Below, piece after piece: positions 61,070-64,000 of a DNA stretch of 64,000 nucleotides; position 1 is the stretch's first letter, and each line of letters opens with the position of its first letter. This stretch comes from Distichodus sexfasciatus. Taxonomy: Eukaryota; Chordata; Actinopteri; Characiformes; Distichodontidae. Position numbers and translations under genes: made by a program. Location: assembly GCA_032718565.1 (NCBI GenBank), contig JAVGVS010000001.1:4796196-4860195 (forward strand), read 5' to 3'. The notes beneath the pieces are model-generated. The model was not told the DNA's origin and made no database searches. It saw only the letters and a program-made list of their open reading frames with translations.

Positions 61070-62190
61070 TCACAGAGAGTCCTTACTACCCCTCTCTCTA
61101 TTCATCTTCTTCATTTTCATTCTTCTGTTCTGGAACCAGATTTTGACTTGCCTCTCGGTTAAGTTTAGAATTCGTGCAACCTCGTAACGACGGTCTCTAG
61201 TCAAATACATGTTATAAAGAAATTCCTTCTCCAGTTCCAAAGTCTGGTATTTTGTGTAAGGGCACCGTTTCTTTCTAGTCGAGCGTGCGTGAATCCAGTT
61301 TGCTGCTGGGTTGTCTGTAAAAGAGGAAGAGCCCAATAAATACAAGGTTACCAAAGCAATAAACAGTGAAAAAGCATTTAAACAAAGGGATTCCAACATA
61401 AATAATTTTTCATTTCCACTTTCTTAATTATTGATTAGTAATGCCCACAATTGATTGTGCGGAGGCAATTATTGTCACTGTTTGTTTTAAATAGCCAGTT
61501 TATAGCTGTATAAGTTTCTTTTGGGCCCGTTGTAAGAGTTCAGACATTTTTATTGGTTATTAAAACCTCAGCACACACCCTGCTCATTACAGTTCTGATG
61601 AAAGTTTGTAAATCACGGGGTAATTTCTTTTACTTAGGGTCAAGTTGTTGTTGTTTATAAATCTTTGGACTCGGTTTGACTGAAAATATCATTCTCAGCG
61701 GTTTCTTTGCTCGTTTTCTCCGCGGCCAGTGCCGCCTCGCAGCTGGAGATCAGTGGATCCGGCTGCTCTTGCCCTCCGGGCTTGCTGGAGCTCTCGGTCC
61801 TTTTCGACGGTAAACTTTCAGCCTTTGTCCCGCATTGCCGACTGTTCGAATGGAAACCGGAAAAAGAGACGTGGTTTGAGATTGGATCTACCCATGAGCG
61901 CACATATCTGTTATCTGCACAGGCGAGGTGGGACTGGTGGACGTAAGGATGGTAAATTCCGGACACTGCTGCGGCACCGCCGGGCAGCGGTGAACCGAGG
62001 CCAGGACAGAAGGAACACGGCTGTCTTGGGAACAAAGCTGCAGGAGGAAAAATCTGGTACTATCTACACCTGACGGCCTGGCGGTCACTGAGTGCGAGCT
62101 CTGGACATAGCGCGCTCCATACACATCTTCCGCTTCGTGTCCCATTAGTGAATCCACATAATAATTGCTAAGAGCTGAACTAGTCGACAT
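61070..62190 (-). pseudogene. hoxd9: hoxd9, intact homeobox exon but disrupted first exon
   Basis: Exon 2 (61070-61314, ACAG acceptor) is intact. It encodes DNPAANWIHARSTRKKRCPY and a full group 9 homeodomain ending KIWFQNRRMKMKKMNRERG. Exon 1 begins at 62190 with MSTSSALSNYYVDSLMGHEA, a Hox9 N-terminus, but its conserved blocks fall in different frames. The first frame runs to the T run at 62048-62052. The motif FSSCSFVPKTAVF is read one base over. AAVSGIYHPYVHQ through AENDIF is in the third frame. KQQQLDP, at the exon end, is back in the first frame. The likely donor (AA|GTAAAA, exon end 61634) leaves two bases where exon 2 needs one. No continuous protein can be made from the start codon. 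The three other Hox genes here have no indels, so decay is more likely than sequencing error, but the latter is not excluded. Family role: posterior axial and fin/limb patterning. Confidence 0.75.
61655..62190 (-). pseudogene. hoxd9: hoxd9 exon 1 remnant with frameshifts
   Basis: Frame-by-frame reading: 62190 to about 62053 in frame 1; about 62052-62000 in frame 2 (SSCSFVPKTAVF); about 61995-61700 in frame 3 (VSGIYHPYVHQSHL, DNRYVRSWVDPIS, SFSGFHSNSRQ), with a stop just after SKDL; then frame 1 again at 61665-61636 (KQQQLDP). Each switch equals one extra base (or two lost). The first lies in a five-T run, the second in GC-rich sequence at 61975-62010, and the third between 61660 and 61700. 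Confidence 0.75.
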
Positions 62191-62330
62191 TTTTAGATCC
62201 TCTCGTAGTCATATAAAAGGTTGTACTGTTACGGAAACCTCGCCTCTGAACAATCAGTATTTTTGCTGGCTTCATCTTCAGTGATTGGTTACATGAGTCA
62301 CGTGATCATATTTACCAATACCAGAAGGTA
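62191..62330 (-). promoter_or_regulatory. hoxd9: hoxd9 upstream promoter region
   Basis: Minus strand holds CACGTG (62299-62304) in the context ATCACGTGACTCA, followed by CCAATCAC, about 100 bases before the start codon. A CACGTG plus CCAAT pair also precedes hoxd3. No clear TATA box in the right orientation. Confidence 0.35.
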
Positions 62331-64000
62331 AATCATCCAGTGATAACGGTATGTTTGATTTTGTCCTCTCCTTAAACTAAATGTATATGATTTTTGTAAG
62401 AATGGATATAATGTCACCCGAATCTTTAAACGAGCTGCCCACGTTCTTGCTTTGTTTAGAATACATTACTACACCATCTATTTCAATATGAACTATCAGC
62501 ATTGATTCTTGCATAGTAGATCAGTGAAGCTGAGTGTGAAATCTTACAAGATCTCGTCATGAGATGTCATATACTCGAGCCTTGTAAAGCAGCTTATTTT
62601 ATAGAGTAGTGGGTTTTAAGTCCTCGTAAAAGAAGTGCAATAACATGCTGTAAAATAAGGGACCACGTTTCCTCGCGGATTCTCGTATTTTATAAACTGT
62701 CTTTTTCTTCTAAAAGAGAAAAAAAGGCTATGCCAAAGGAGTCTTTGAAATTTGACACAAAACATAGCAGTAACATATTTGTATGCAATTGTATTTATTG
62801 GGAAGAATCATAATGTTTTTATGTCTATCAATAAAATCTTTATAGAGAATTGCATTTGATTATGCATTAATGTGCCCTAAATAAAACGGATCCTTTGAGT
62901 TTGCAAAGTAGAATGTGTCAATGACTGCATTTAATGGAACAGCAATAATAAACCGTGATATATTGCTCAAAAGTCAGTTTTGGCCTCCATTTACAATTTT
63001 ACAAGTTGACAAATATTTTTCACAGCCTTCTTTACCAGTAACTATCACTACATTCTTAATGTTAAGAAGATTAATTCAGTTAATTAAGTGATAGTACATC
63101 TCAGTTATTAGATGAATATTCGTGTTTATCTTCTGAAGAAGGTCAGACCAAATGAGATTTTGAAACTTAATAGAAACAAACTGGTAACTAAGCATAAAAT
63201 TACGTGGAAATGTGTAATTTGGAAGACTTATTTAGTACTAATGATATCGTTAGTAACAGAGAAAAAAGATATTGTGAAATAATAATGGAAGACCCTGCGG
63301 ATCGGACTTGTTTACTGTAGCCTAGTCATTTTACTGTAGGTTGTTAAATTGATTAAGCATGTTAATAAATATGCTTTCTACGTTTTCTTCAACTGTTCAC
63401 GAACTTAAACCAATTTTTTTAAATCATGCTACTGTGTATTTCTTCATTTATTGTTATTATTTATTATCAAAAGATTCCATTCACACTAAATTAAAACAGT
63501 GGGCCCGAGTCTGAAATGTGACCATGCATTCTGAAAGTGTTTAACCATAATTTAATTGACACGTTGTCTATTTAAACACATTTACGGCTAATTGTATTAA
63601 ATTTAATTATACAGAATATTGTCACCTTAAATTAACAGATTATCTGAATGCACCATTTTGCAATGAAATATAAGCCATAAATGATTTATTTTTGCTTTAT
63701 TTTATGTATATTTAACAAAAACACACATCTGGAGTTCATCATAGCCTTTTGCCTGAGCTTTTCAAGTTTTTTTTCCCCTTTAAGTAAGCTTTAATTAGTA
63801 TGATAGCTCGCCATTTTATTGCTGGACCACATCGAACCATTCTACAACCACAAAAGAATTATAACAAAAAACATATTTGGTGACTCTTGTTCAATAGAAT
63901 ATGGTTTATTTTAGCAAACTGTTTACATCATAAACAATTGTTTTGACAGTCTGTTTATTACAGGGTAGGCTACATGCCACGAACATGCACTGAAGCTACA
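62331..64000. other. Spacer 5' of hoxd9
   Basis: No exon of hoxd10 is reached. A block at 62,560-62,700 carries inverted copies of a CTTATTTTA-type motif (62593-62604 and 62648-62659), resembling CDX/HOX sites. The rest is AT-rich with no recognised repeat. Confidence 0.5.

Overview
The window is a piece of a ray-finned fish (teleost) genome carrying the 3' half of a HoxD cluster. All genes lie on the minus strand. From right to left (5' to 3' in cluster order) they are a disrupted hoxd9, the microRNA gene mir-10b, hoxd4, hoxd3 and hoxd1. The evidence is four homeoboxes of paralogue groups 9, 4, 3 and 1, each preceded by the expected first exon, plus both arms of a miR-10b hairpin between hoxd4 and hoxd9. 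The hoxd3 and hoxd4 proteins are strongly HoxD-like. The teleost assignment rests on protein similarity, compact Hox introns (88 to 439 bp), fish-type SINE remnants and many dinucleotide and trinucleotide microsatellites. A hoxd1 is present, which the zebrafish hoxda cluster lacks, so the species is probably not a zebrafish-like cyprinid. I cannot tell from the sequence alone whether this is a HoxDa or a HoxDb cluster.

Layout. 1-33,741: a gene-free 3' flank of hoxd1, the side on which mtx2 is expected in vertebrates. It is rich in microsatellites, has several SINE or MITE remnants, and contains AT-rich, repeat-free islands that look like conserved noncoding elements. 33,742-34,561: hoxd1, two exons and an 88-bp intron. 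34,562-38,491: spacer with a PBX-HOX plus MEIS site pair. 38,492-40,101: hoxd3, with a likely spliced 5' UTR. 40,202-49,643: hoxd3-hoxd4 spacer with a large AT/GT microsatellite. 49,644-50,793: hoxd4. 52,037-52,123: mir-10b. 53,089-53,105: a DR5 retinoic acid response element upstream of hoxd4. 53,106-61,069: spacer without any hoxd8. 61,070-62,190: hoxd9, with an intact homeobox exon but a first exon broken by about three frameshifts and a donor in the wrong phase. 62,191-64,000: hoxd9 upstream region, with no hoxd10 yet.

Biology. Hox proteins are nuclear transcription factors that pattern the head-to-tail axis. They bind DNA with PBX and MEIS partners. Retinoic acid activates the 3' genes, and mir-10b is co-expressed with hoxd4. 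The most notable points are the apparent decay of hoxd9, the shortened and divergent hoxd1, and recognisable regulatory motifs (DR5 RARE, PBX-HOX/MEIS pair, tandem octamer-like units, inverted MEIS sites, a strong splice acceptor just before the hoxd4 start codon). Together these suggest a HoxD cluster in which hoxd3, hoxd4 and mir-10b remain under constraint while the edge genes are eroding.
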